A stretch of 30,000 bases of DNA from Chara braunii (lineage: Eukaryota > Streptophyta > Charophyceae > Charales > Characeae), in contig BFEA01000026.1 of assembly GCA_003427395.1 (NCBI GenBank), positions 2,525,519 to 2,555,518 of the forward strand, written 5' to 3'. The notes beneath the pieces were generated by a model that was not told the origin of the DNA, made no database searches, and saw only the letters and a list, made by a program, of their open reading frames with translations. Of the stretch, positions 16,970 to 26,731 are shown piece by piece (the first letter of the stretch is position 1; every line of letters begins with the position of its first letter). Made by a program: the position numbers and the translations under genes.

Positions 16970-17256
16970 TATGAAGTCAAGCCGGGTCGAAGGCGAAGCT
17001 GACGATCTAAAGGTGGAACCTGGACGCGAGCGCGACGTGGAGCCGCAGATGCTGGCTTGCCTTGCAACTTGCGTTCGTAGCGTGTGAGAACATCCAGAGT
17101 TGTTGCTTGAAGTTCCGCATGGGTCAACCAACAGTCAGCTTTATGGGTGCAGTACGGAAAATATACTAAGTACTTGGTTGGCCTATTGTCGTAGCGTCGT
17201 TGGGAGATGATGTCGCCGACCTCTTGAAAACCGTCCATGGAGGGTGGGAATTGCGA
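16970..17256 (-). pseudogene. chromodomain at Pol C-terminus
   Basis: The frame contains EVGDIISQRRYDNRPTKYLV followed by YFPYCTHKADCWLTHAEL, the fold pattern of a chromodomain (I-hydrophobic, R, YLV-aromatic, W..L). In chromoviruses it directs integration to chromatin. It is in the same frame as the upstream integrase C-terminus but separated by one TGA at 17257-17259. The frame stays open through the PPT and about 40 nt into the LTR, an overlap sometimes seen in compact gypsy elements. Confidence 0.75.
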
Positions 17257-18480
17257 TCATCGCCTTGGAAAGTCGCCATGTTGCGCTGGCGTGAAAAGAG
17301 CCAACATGGAGCAGTGAAAGACCGGGTGGACGGGCAAGTGGGCGGGCACCTGAATGACGAATGAAGGTCCTTCGGGTGCATCCCCAGCGGGTGCCACAAT
17401 CGACCAGGGCCCCATCCATTTCGGGAGGAGCTTGTGAGAGATACAATGTTCGAGGCTGAATTCTACGGCGGAGACCCATACGACGTCGCCGATGCGGAAT
17501 GGACAAGGGAGACGCTGGTGATTGGCCTGTTGGTTCATGAATTGCTGCGCCTTTGCCATCCGGTCACGTGCCTTGACAAGTAGCTCTTGCATCCAACGTA
17601 AGAAAAGAAGATGGTCGTCGCTCTCGACCGCCCGTGGGATGATTGTGTCGAACGGAGAAGTGACTGGTGAGTCGTGCTCGAACTCAAAGGGCGACATCCC
17701 GATAGCCGAATGAATGGACGAGTTGTGTGCTAACTCGACATCCGGCAGCCGCTCAACCCAAACCTTTGGTCGGGATGGATGAGAGTGTGAAGGAGTACCT
17801 GTACGGTCTGATGTGCCCTCTCCGTTTGGCCATCAGTTTAGGGGTGGCGAACCGAACTTGACTTGAGGGATGAGCCCCATCGGTTGATGAGCGCCAACCA
17901 AAAATCGGACATGAACCGAGTGTCGCGGTTGCAGACGATTTCCTTCCGTTAACCCTTGGTTCAAATCCAACCGGCGAAAAGAACCTCGGCCAACTCCGGT
18001 GCCTTGGCATGATAGCGGCAAGGCAAAAACATGGCGAACTTTGTGAGTCGGTCGACCACCGTGAGAACCCTATCCACACCGGTCTTGTGCTTGGGGAACG
18101 GCCTGGTGATGTCCATGGCAATCGCTTCCCTTCGGCGCAAGGGGACCGCTAATGGCCGCAACTCGCCATACAAACGATGATTGCGGGATTTGCAGCGTCG
18201 ACAAACCCGCATGATTCGCAATAGCGTGTGACGTCGCCGAGAAGGCCGGGCCACCAAAAGCGCTCGCAAAGTCGGCAAATCGTTCGATTGACTCCAAAGT
18301 GTCTGGTGGCGGGAGCATCGTGGAACTCGCCAAGAAGCCGCGTACCCAAGTGGGGATCACTTGGCACGCAAAGAAGGTCCTTCCCCCGCGTGTGGACAAG
18401 CAAGTACCCCTCTTGGATCCGGTAGTGTGATGGCAACGGATTAGGAGAGGAACAATTCGCGTACTTGTCACGAAACTTGG
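17257..18480 (-). pseudogene. integrase (broken by frameshifts and a stop)
   Basis: In order: an HHCC zinc region (FHDAPATRHFGVNRTICRLC, WWPGLLGDVTRYCESC, with a frame change near the Cys pair), then the catalytic core. The first Asp is in MDITRPFPKHKTGVDRVLTV, the second in NRDTRFMSDFW and the Glu in TDGQTERAHQT. The C-terminal part at 17697-17257 reads MSPFEFEHDSP and later FRIGDVVWV, the GPY/F-like module. Pieces lie in at least three frames, so it is inactive. Integrase would join the cDNA to the host chromosome. Confidence 0.85.
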
Positions 18481-18995
18481 GGCCGGCTTGGTAGCCACGG
18501 ATGAAGTTGTCCCGGAGGTCGTCATCAATCTCGAAGGTCGAATAGACTGCGATACAATATCCGGACGTCGTAAAAGAGCATCCGCAAAACGGTTCGACTT
18601 CCCCAGGATGTGATTGAGAAAGAAGTCAAACTGGTCGATGAAAGTCATCCAACGGGCGATGGTGTTGTTGACCGTGTATCGGGTTTTGTAAAAGACCAAC
18701 GGATTGTTGTCCGTCAACCATCAGAATTGACTTCGACCAAGGAGAAAGTGCCGCCACCGCTTGAGAGCGTGGACGAAGGCTAGGAGTTCCTTCTTTCGTG
18801 CATCGTCGATTAAATGCACGACGGGCACCTTCTTGTTGAAACACTCGACTGGGTGCCAGTCCAGGCCATCGTGTTGCTCGAGGACGGCACCAATGCCATA
18901 GTCGGACGCATCGGTAGTGACACACGTCGGTAATAGCGAACGGCACCAATGCCATAGTCAGACGCATCGGTAGTGACACGCGTCGGTCATAGCGA
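18481..18995 (-). pseudogene. RNase H domain, damaged
   Basis: The minus strand encodes TTDASDYGIGAVLEQHDGLD, with the catalytic Asp of the gypsy RNase H, then KELLAFVHALKRWRHFLLGR, TDNNPLVFY and KSNRFADALLRRPD. A TGA at 18721-18723 interrupts it just before WLTDNN. A 56-bp tandem duplication at its start shifts the frame. RNase H removes template RNA during reverse transcription. Confidence 0.85.
18884..18995. repeat. 56-bp tandem duplication inside pol
   Basis: ACGGCACCAATGCCATAGTC begins both copies (18884 and 18940), and both end in AATAGCGA/CATAGCGA. The copies differ at a few positions. Because 56 is not a multiple of three, it shifts the frame between RT and RNase H. Confidence 0.9.
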
Positions 18996-19533
18996 GTTGT
19001 AGATGCGCAAGACCTCTTCAGATAGTAACGCGGCTTTGAGGACAAAAAATGAACCCCGCGCATCCTCACCGAAGTTGAACGGCCGATCCTCGCATTGAAA
19101 CTTGGTCAAGTGGGCCACGATCTTTGAATAACCTTTGATAAAACGTTGGTAGTAGCCGACAAGGCCAAGAAACGAGCGGACATCCGTGACGTTCCGCGGC
19201 TCCAACCACTCTTGGATGGCTTAAATCTTGTTCGATAACGAACTGATGCCCTCCGGTGTGACAAAATGGCCCAAGTATTCCAGCTCTTGCCGAACAAATG
19301 CACACTTGTCGCGGTTGGCTTTGTACTTAGCACGGCGGAGCGTCTCCAACGCTCGTCGAAGGTCCTCAAGATAATCCTCCAAGGTCCGGCTATAAACGAC
19401 AATGTCATCCAAGTAGACCAGCACGAACCGGTCCAACATCGCACGGAACTCGTTGGTCATCGCCGCTTGAAAGGTCGTCGGGGCACTGGTGAGGCCAAAA
19501 GGCATGACTACCCACTCAAAATGTTTGTACCGC
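18987..19533 (-). pseudogene. reverse transcriptase, palm/thumb half
   Basis: TRYKHFEWVVMPFGLTSAPT leads into VLVYLDDIVVYS, whose YLDD holds two of the catalytic aspartates. This is followed by YLGHFVTPEGI and the thumb/connection [20 protein letters not shown] stop lies near 19220. The upstream part of the domain is separated from this half by the foreign insertion at 19534-19707. Confidence 0.9.
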
Positions 19534-19707
19534 GTTCAAGCTAAAATGGTTCTAAAACCCGAATGGGAAGCTCGTTTTGAACCTCACTCTTATGGATTTA
19601 GGCCAGGACGTAGTTGTCAAGATGCCATGGAAGCTCTGGCTAGAGCCATTAGAGCCAAATATGTGCTTAACGCCGACATTGCGAAATGCTTTCATCGAAT
19701 CGGGCGT
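19534..19707 (+). pseudogene. group II intron reverse transcriptase (maturase) fragment
   Basis: The plus strand, antisense to the host element, encodes AKMVLKPEWEARFEPHSYGF, RPGRSCQDAMEALARAIRAK and [14 protein letters not shown], about 57 residues. YGFRPGRSCxDA followed by KYVLxADIxKCF is the signature of RT motifs 2-3 in group II intron-encoded proteins (LtrA type), which occur in bacteria and organelles. The Asp of ADI is the first RT catalytic Asp; the usual FD after KC is FH here. Both ends stop abruptly and gypsy RT resumes on each side ([13 protein letters not shown] on one, TRYKHFEW on the other), with roughly 15 gypsy codons lost. It looks like captured organellar DNA used as filler in break repair. 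Confidence 0.85.
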
Positions 19708-20446
19708 GTCGAAATTTGATGATGTCCCGACTTCAAGTCCAACTTGGAAAAGTGCTTTGCGCCACCCAATCCCTCCAGAAGATCGTCAATACAAGGAAGA
19801 GGCCTCGCATTCTTGATGGTTTGCACATTGAGCTTGCGGTAGTCGATGCACAATCGTAGATCCTCGTTCTTCTTCCGTACGAACTACGGCGGATCCAGCC
19901 CTTGTCCAACAAGTCGTTGAGTTGTGTGCAGAGGACCGTGAGCTCCTCCTCACTCATGCGATAGATGCAACCTTTCAGCGGCATGGCACCGACCTCAATA
20001 ATGATCTCGTGAGAGATCGATCGATCCGTCACCACACGAGTAGGTGACTCGAAGATGTCGGCGAACTCGTCAAGCAACCGCACCACACGGGGGTCTGAAG
20101 ACAAGTCCATGGGTGAAGAGTCGACTAGTGCGATAGTTTGTAGGAAAGATAGGCCTATGGTACATGGGACTTCGGTGCCGAAGGCGTCGCAGACTGTAAG
20201 AGTCCGTCCATGGACGTTGACCGTGTGATCCGCACTTGCAAGCCAAGGCATTCCCAAAATGATACCAAGGTCCGTGTTCAAGATGTCGAACATCACCGGT
20301 TCGCATGCATGGGGTGCGAAATATACCGGTACGGCCTCGATGTAGCGGTCGATGAGTGGTTGCGTCCTTCTGTCCGCCAACTTGATCGCCGTCAGGTTTG
20401 CCTTCCTTCGAACTTGTGCGTCAAGGCCAGCCCTTTGCATAAAGGC
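19708..20446 (-). pseudogene. protease C-terminus and RT N-terminal half
   Basis: One frame from 20446 carries IKLADRR, then the FDILNTDLGIILGMPWLASA segment typical of the gypsy protease C-terminal part (ILGMPWL), the linker VVRLLDEFADIFESP, and RT start LKGCIYRMSEEELTVLCTQL with [11 protein letters not shown]. The frame then shifts (remnant of CIDYR as a frame-shifted stretch), and [13 protein letters not shown] marks the last gypsy codons before the insertion. A TAA at 20447-20449 separates it from the catalytic part of the protease. Confidence 0.85.
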
Positions 20447-20704
20447 TTAGCTCATGAAATTGCGAGTCGCGCCGCTATCCAGCAAAGCGTTGGAGGACGC
20501 TTGCCCAACTTGGATGCGGACATAAAGGACCGGTGCGTTGTTGTCATCGTACCGCTGCGTGTGAAACTCGCGAGCCACCTTGGTGACATACGCAAGGATG
20601 TCCCCCACTGCAGCTTTGTCATCCGTCGGCGAAGTTGGTGGTGCATAGAAGGATAAGTACATGTGAAGATGAGCACAAAGTGCTGCGCACTGCGGTCCCA
20701 ACAA
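20447..20704 (-). pseudogene. aspartic protease catalytic segment
   Basis: The frame includes VLYVRIQVGQASSNALLDSG followed by ATRNFMS, with the D-S-G catalytic triad of retropepsins. It ends at a TAA (20447-20449), after which the same frame continues as the protease C-terminus. A frame change near 20680 connects it to the upstream linker (LILLC versus ALCAHLHMYLS). Confidence 0.85.
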
Positions 20705-21031
20705 GCGGCCCGTGGTCGGGAGAGGTAGATGTGAAATCCTCGGCCGTGCGCAGGTCCAATACCTCTATGTTGACCTCGCGAGCCGAATCCCGTGAAGAAC
20801 CACTTGAAGACGATAAGTCGCCACTGCCGAACGAAGAAGATACCGCACACACATCTTGTCCTTGAGCACGAGTACCCAGCGTAGGAACAAGCCGGGCAGC
20901 ATAGTCCTCAAAAGAATATAAAATGGGAAGACTATCGGCTTTTGCATGTGCCTTAGAACGAAGGGCGGTCGCACACGTTGCAACCGGCTCTGGAGGCATC
21001 GAGAGTGTCGTCGACTCACTCCCGGCGGTGC
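20705..21031 (-). pseudogene. Gag-Pol linker
   Basis: A frame at about 20999-20619 reads MPPEPVATCATALRSKAHAK and a Ser-rich, acidic stretch (SSFGSGDLSSSSGSS), with no catalytic motif. It lies between the gag stop (21032-21034) and the protease. It is probably the N-terminal extension of Pol. Confidence 0.5.
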
Positions 21032-22793
21032 TTATTTTCCCAATTGTTTGCCCTTAGCTTTCAAAGGACAGCCCATTGTTTCGTGGAGGTCACTATTGCA
21101 CCACAAACAGAATCACGTGCGTATCTTGTACACAGTCTCCGAGAGACCGTAGTGGGTCCATGGGTCTTGAGCTGCTGCGTCGGGCCCGGGGTTTGACGTG
21201 GTGTTGGTCTTCGATTTGCCACGTCCTCGGGCTTTGTCGGGCGGCCACCATCCCGAGCGGCTGCGAATCTGTCCCCCTCATGGGGAGATGCGGCCTCGCT
21301 TGAAAGGTCAGTCGGCGTTGCCGCCGCGACCACGGCCACTTTCGGTCGATGTTGTTCTCTGCTCGGGCCTGTCGCAGATGAACGGCCAAGGTTCTTGGCC
21401 TCCGTGTTCGTGATGATGATCTGTGCGGCCTTGTCGAAGAACTACTCGGTTGCAGTGAGAGTCTTCGTGACTTGTGTCAATTCGTTTGACAATGTCGGAC
21501 ACGACCTCGAGATGAATTAGTGTTTGATGGTCTGAAAGCCCATCGGTACACTCGGCGCGGGTGCCAAGCGTTGGAACTCGGCAATCCAATCTCCACTCGG
21601 CAGCGTGTTCTGGTGGAACTTGATCAACTTGTCCATTGCTTTAAGTTTTGACGGCTCTATTTGGAACCGCTTGTGTCACGCCGCCTTCAGATCCTCCCAG
21701 TTGAGCTTGGTATGTAGTTCGGACACCACCACCCCATGCATGGACAAAATGTTGCCCAACCAAGCTTGGCACGCGCCTCCCGATCGGGAGTACAAATGTG
21801 CGTGTTGCTTGTGTTCGCTGGTCTGGTGGATGTCGAGCCTGAGCTCGAACTGGCGGAACCATTGGATTGGGTCAGTCTTCGTGGCGTCACAGAAGATCTC
21901 TTGACCATCGAACTTCAGAATATAGACTCACGTGTTGACGAGCTAGGGCCAGCGGCTGTGGCGCAGATCCGCTGCTCAAGTTGTTGAGTGGCTGCTTGCT
22001 GTGCCTGTGCTCCGTCCTTAATCGTTCCGATGTTGATCTCCAATGCATCGAGGCGATCGGTGGTGTTGGAGTTGGCGCCAGGGGCGGCGACGGGTCGTTG
22101 CTCCAGCCGCTTGAGGCGGCTGTTGACTTGCTTGACCACGTTGTCGAGGCAATGGATGTCCTCCTGTTGTGCAATGCACGTCGCCAGGAGGTCCGTGAGG
22201 TGGGAGAGCAACAGCGAGAGTTTGAGTCCGCTGTCGCTGAGTTCGCCACTCTCCGCCTCTGTCCGCCATTCCGCTGCCATAGTCAGTAAGGCTATCTCCT
22301 CCCCGAATACCTTCTCGTGTCCCATGTTGTGTTCTTCATCGGCAGCCTTTGCTGCTGCCTCGTTGTGCTGGCATTGTTGTTCGACCGCCAGCAGACGTGC
22401 TTTCTCTGCGTCCTCTACCTTCTTCTGCTCTGCGGCTGCTACTGCATCCGACCGTTGCTTGGCTTCGGTAATCAAAACCATCATCCGGGCCTGATAGGCC
22501 TCGGCCGTTTCCCCTGCCTTCTGGTCCATGACGGCTGGTTGAGAGCGTGTGAGCATAGACCAGGCCGTGGGGACTGGTGATGTGGCACTCTCTGCTGCTG
22601 ATGTGGTGCTTCGGCTGCTTACGTGGCACGGCTGATGTGGCCTGCTGATGTGGCAACTTTCCAATGCCGCAATAGGGGTTACCCGGAGACATGGAGAAGG
22701 GAAGGAGGGTGCAACGGCATAGGTGGGGGTAGATGGGAACGCTTGCCCAGATAAGGGGCCACTAATCAAAAGAGAAAAGTTTGAACTTCGCAA
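21032..22793 (-). pseudogene. Gag of Element 2 (frameshifted)
   Basis: The N-terminal 292-codon frame (22793-21915) contains MDQKAGETAEAYQARMMVLI and a long Ala/Glu/Lys coiled coil (AAAEQKKVEDAEKARLLAVE), then VVKQVNSRLKRLEQ. After a frame change near 21925 the capsid region follows: KFDGQEIFCDATKTDPIQWF, LNWEDLKAA, a TGA at 21676-21678 replacing a likely Trp, then HKRFQIEPSKLKAMDKLIKF. The C-terminus has a zinc knuckle, CLWCNSDLHETMGC (21109-21068), of form CX2CX4HX4C, and stops at 21032-21034. The real start may be the internal Met of MLTRSQPAVMDQ rather than 22793. Confidence 0.85.
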
Positions 22794-24133
22794 AAATTTT
22801 GAGAAATTAATAATTAATAAAAACTACTCGATTTGCAAGTTCCGTAGGTCTCCCAATCCCCCTGAAATTCGAAATAATGAGTAATAAGAAAACAAAACTT
22901 TGAATTTTCAGACTGCTAATGAATAATAATAATAATAATAATGAATAATGAATAATAATAATAATAATGAATAATGAATAATGGAACTGCAAACAATTTC
23001 CGTAAGTTCCCAGAATTCCAAAAAATAAAAAAATTCGGAATTAATCAGATGAGAGTATGCGCAGAAAAAAAATGAACTGCAACGAGAGGTTTTCCGTGAA
23101 AAAAATAATTCCAGGATGTCGGAATAACGGAAACGACGAATTTCGAATTTTCCGTTACCGTGTAAATGCATGAAATAAGGACTTCAACGCAAATCAAATT
23201 CCCAAAAAAAATTCGGAATTTCGAAACAACGGGAAAGAGCGAAGAGAAATGCCTCTCGAATTTGCCGCTATTGCTTGGATGCATGAAATCGTACCAAAAA
23301 AAAATCAGAGATAATGAATCAGCACAAGTATTTCAAAAAAAGTTAATTTGGATTAATCAACACCGAACTTCCGAATTTCCAACAAAACGAGAAGCAGAAA
23401 TTTCAGATGCTGCGCTATTCCGGAATTTGAAATGTGCATCAAAATGCAATCAGACTCGCTTTCTTCTTCGCTTCGCATATATGCAAACAGATGGCAACTC
23501 ACACTGGCGCCAAGCACCCACTCAAAGCTCAGAGATCTGGAAGTCGAGAACACAGTTCAGATGCAAACTCACTTCAAAAGGCTCTGCCGCATCAGCGCCT
23601 GTACATCCCAACTCTCGTCACTGTGTCCAACACCACTGTTCGCACATACTCAACTCTGGATCACCCTGAATACCCCACACGCATTCACTGTATCACACAC
23701 TCGTACACATACACTAACTCCTAACACTAGCTATGGCGGCTATGGCCACCGGCTACTACTGCATATGGACACTCTGCCTTTCTTCAGCCCACTTCGACTT
23801 CGGGCAACCTGCAGACCACCTCGCACAAGACGCTGTGGCAGCGCTTCCGCATGGCTTACGCAGCGAATGAATGAATGGCTGGGCGCTGCCTCTTGATTTA
23901 TACTTCTGTAACTCGTTGGTCTGCCCTTTTCCACCAGGCCCATGGTGTACACAGTCCCTCATGGTACTTGCTGACTGTGCAAAGTGAGACTGGGACTGGG
24001 TACCGCTGACTAAGCGAAGTTGCCGCTGACTAAGTGAAGTTGGGGGCTCACCACTTGCCCACTTGCCTCTGACTAAACGTGAGGAACCCTCGAACGGCCA
24101 CTTCTGGACCTTCCGGAAGTCTGTGGACTTGGT

Positions 24134-24257
24134 CTTTCGGGACTGTAGCAGCTACGACCTTGACCTTTCGGGACTGTAGCAGCTACGACCTTGACCTTTC
24201 AGGACTTTAGCAGCTACGACCTTGGCCTTTCAGAAACGCTACAGCTACGGCCTCTAC
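24134..24257. repeat. 31-bp tandem repeat, about four copies
   Basis: Two perfect copies, one with three changes and one degenerate. Each contains GCAGCTACGACCTT or a variant of it. Confidence 0.9.
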
Positions 24258-24564
24258 ACAGCTATGACCCCTACTCGACAGACCTACAGATCGAACCCCT
24301 ACAACTACACAGACCTACGACAGACAACAGCCAACTACCACAACACAGGTCGCGGGTTCAAACACTCAGGGGTCAACTCGATACTGTACACCACGGTTAA
24401 GGTAAGGTCTGGGGATTGAGCTTCTGGGGCCCGCATCTGTGACTGCAAAAGGTGAAAACCGTTTCAAAAACGAGATTAGCACTAGAAAAGAAATCCAAAA
24501 GAAAAATCGATTTTCGGCGGTTAGGTCAAAATTCACGATTTTGGGGACTAATTAGTATGACGTT

Positions 24565-24566
<2 letters not shown>

Positions 24567-24603
<37 letters not shown>

Positions 24604-24668
24604 GACCAATCAATCAATGATCAATCGATCAATCAATTGATCAATCAACCAATCAATCAATCAAATCT

Positions 24669-24712
<44 letters not shown>

Positions 24713-24720
24713 GTCGATCG
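24567..24720. repeat. (AATC)n microsatellite
   Basis: An interrupted CAATCAAT array of about 150 bp. It yields repetitive NQSINQ peptides that are not a gene. Confidence 0.95.
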
Positions 24721-24725
24721 ATGGT

Positions 24726-24771
24726 CCCCGCACACGTGTCAGATCAGGTTTGTCCTGATTCACGTGCGGGG
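24726..24771 (-). promoter_or_regulatory. strong hairpin adjoining the PBS of Element 2
   Basis: CCCCGCAC-AC-GTG at 24726-24738 pairs with CACGTGCGGGG (24761-24771). An inner ATCAGG/CCTGAT stem (24742-24757) encloses a TTTGT-type loop. The base of the stem touches the PBS. This parallels the hairpin next to the PBS in Element 1. Confidence 0.6.
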
Positions 24772-24783
24772 CTCCGATACCAA
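24771..24783 (-). other. primer-binding site of Element 2
   Basis: The minus strand reads TTGGTATCGGAGC, identical to the Element 1 PBS and one base from the plant iMet PBS. It lies directly after the LTR end ...GCATGTATAA(G). Confidence 0.85.
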
Positions 24784-24784
24784 C

Positions 24785-25248
24785 TTATACATGCCCGGTT
24801 GGGCAATGTACATGGAGCCAAGGATCCGCAATGTGATGAAAAGGACTGAATGGACAACGCAATGTCAGTGAAACATCAACAAGCAATGTACATCCTCATA
24901 CATACAAAATGGCGTAAAGTAGCCCAGTGGAAGACCCAAAGATGAGTCCTGACCTGACCGGGACTGACGCGACATCCCATCATACACCACACGTGTGAGA
25001 GAGAAGGAGGGACCGCACACATAGAAGAAAGGTCCGTCCTTGATACACACACATGGGGGAGATACCACGGATGAGGGATGGGGGAAGAGGCGAGACGAAG
25101 ATGGAGGCGGGGGAGAAGACCAAGTCCGTGATAGCGAAGTCCAAAAATAGTCCCTTGCCAAATGTCCAGTCAATGTCTGCCTCCAAATGTCGGATCAGAT
25201 CCTGAGCGCTATGCCCACTGTAACCTCTGCCTGTATCCCCTGCCTGTA

Positions 25249-25325
<77 letters not shown>

Positions 25326-26026
25326 GACGAAGAAGAAGAAGAAGAAGAAGAAGAAGAAGAAGGAAGGAGGGCGAAGAGAGGGAGACCGACGAAGAAGAAG
25401 ATGTCACCTCCCTCGCTGCCCCACCTGCAGGTGCTAACGCCGAACTGACCGTCGTTCTGTGTCGTCATGTGCAGGTTGCATGTGCACAGGGAGTCCCAGC
25501 TATAGCGCCAGGTAAGTCCCCTTTGTCGCAGGTATGGCCTCCGCCCCTCCGCCTCCCGATGCTCAGCCCCTATCTTCGTAGCGCAGCGCTGAACCAGCAG
25601 CGTGTCGCTCAAGAAGTGAGCTACTTGAACTGTCCGCTGTCCAGCCTCAGCCCAGCTATAAGTAGCGCTGGGCCTGCTGGGCGCTCCTCACTCGGTCTGG
25701 GCCCCTACCGGGTATCCAGCGCGCTGCTGATGCAGCGAGGCGCCAGAACGCGCCTAGCCTGAAAACAGCCTTGTCCCTGTGTCCCTAGCCCAAGGCGTCA
25801 CCTTGGGGTCTGCAAGTCCGAAACGACGTCTGCACAGACAAAAATAGGACAGCAAGTAAGTAAGTAAATAAATAAATAAATAAATGCCGCCTTGAATCGA
25901 AACCTGCGGCCTGGGGGCCGCCGTGGGCCTCCAGGGCGCGTGTCCGATGGGCACACGGCCTGGGGGACCCTCAGCAACTGTCGGGCCCCTTAACTGGGGC
26001 CTGTGTGCAGGTGCAGCATGTAACAT
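24785..26026 (-). repeat. 5' LTR of Element 2 (1242 bp)
   Basis: On the minus strand it begins TGTTACATGCTGCACCTG (26026) and ends GCATGTATAA (24785). It contains (TC)n (25251-25319), (GAA)n (about 25329-25361) and a (TAAA)n tract (about 25857-25885). It matches the copies at 15904-16957 and 26722-28081. The terminal CA is mutated to AA at the 3' end. Confidence 0.9.
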
Positions 26027-26058
26027 CTGCTCAGACAGCGGAGTAAAACAGGATACAC
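26027..26058 (+). repeat. 31-bp motif shared with 9626-9655
   Basis: CTCAGACAGCGGAGTAAAAC then AGGATA follows this LTR. The same motif with one change lies about 110 bp from the LTR fragment at 9749. It may be a target repeat or part of a nested element. Confidence 0.6.
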
Positions 26059-26130
26059 CCGTACGACATCGTGTAATCCATGCATATTCATAACCTACGT
26101 GGAGAATCTCATGCTATAAATGAGTGGGGT

Positions 26131-26252
26131 TGTTTTAGGGTTTAGGCATAGGGTTTCGGGTTTCGGCATTAGGCATTAGGGTTTAGGGTTTAGGGCATTC
26201 AGGACTTAGATATTGGTGTTTACGGATTAGGGTTTAGGGTTTAGGCACTTTT
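26131..26252 (+). repeat. interstitial telomere-like (TTTAGGG) repeats
   Basis: Several GGGTTTAGGG words separated by variants (GGTTTCGGG, GGCATTAGG). The seven-base TTTAGGG type is the plant telomere unit. Confidence 0.8.
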
Positions 26253-26689
26253 GAGTAGTGAGAGGAATGTTCTAACAAGTCTACGTTTCAGGGATTAAAC
26301 CGTTTCAGGTTTAGGGCAAGAGGAATTGCTAGCAAGGGGTAGTTACTTCTCCTCTGGGAAGCAATGTGATGTCGCCAACTCTTCCTTTGTGCAAGGCGAC
26401 CACCATCGGCTTTTGTGAGTAGAAGACATACTCACGAGACTGTGATACTCCCATACCCATTGTCGGCATTCTCCTTTACCCATTCATACTCATCATGCCT
26501 TTTCTCTTCACCCTCTCCGCGGGTTCTCCCCCAATCTCTCATCATACCGTATCTCTTCCTCCTTATCCCTGCTCTTCTCACGCCCATCATCTGCCACCTT
26601 CGGTTCAACATCGTGATCGTCCTTGACCTCTGATTTCTTACAGCAGCACTGAATATTCTGTGGAAAACCTCAACGTGATCCACCTCCGC
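26253..26689. other. unassigned sequence
   Basis: No gene, RNA or repeat family recognised. Confidence 0.4.
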
Positions 26690-26731
26690 TTCTCAGTCCA
26701 TGTTACATGCTTCTCAGTCCATGTTACATGC
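26690..26731. repeat. 21-bp duplication of target site plus LTR start
   Basis: TTCTCAGTCCATGTTACATG followed by C occurs twice in tandem. The unit includes the GTCCA target duplication and the first ten LTR bases, so it arose after insertion. Confidence 0.8.

Larger units (their letters stand above)
22794..24725 (-). other. Element 2 leader, low-complexity and tandem repeats
   Basis: About 1.9 kb between PBS and gag. It is AT-rich at 22800-23400 with (AAT)n and AATAATG runs (22920-22985). A 31-bp tandem repeat, CTTTCGGGACTGTAGCAGCT plus ACGACCTTGAC, starts at 24134, 24165, 24196 and, degenerate, 24227. An (AATC)n tract spans about 24567-24720. No protein family was recognised; later insertions into the leader are possible. 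Confidence 0.55.
15904..26026 (-). mobile_element. Ty3/gypsy chromovirus, full structure but decayed (Element 2)
   Basis: Minus-strand order: 5' LTR (26026-24785), PBS (24783-24771), leader, gag, PR, RT, RNase H, integrase, chromodomain, PPT (16969-16958), truncated 3' LTR (16957-15904). The PR-RT-RH-IN-chromodomain order defines a Ty3/gypsy chromovirus. Coding regions carry stops (21676, 20447, 18721, 17257), several frameshifts, a 56-bp duplication and a foreign insertion, so it cannot be autonomous. The 3' LTR lost about 180 bp of its U5 end, so no target duplication can be read. Confidence 0.9.
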
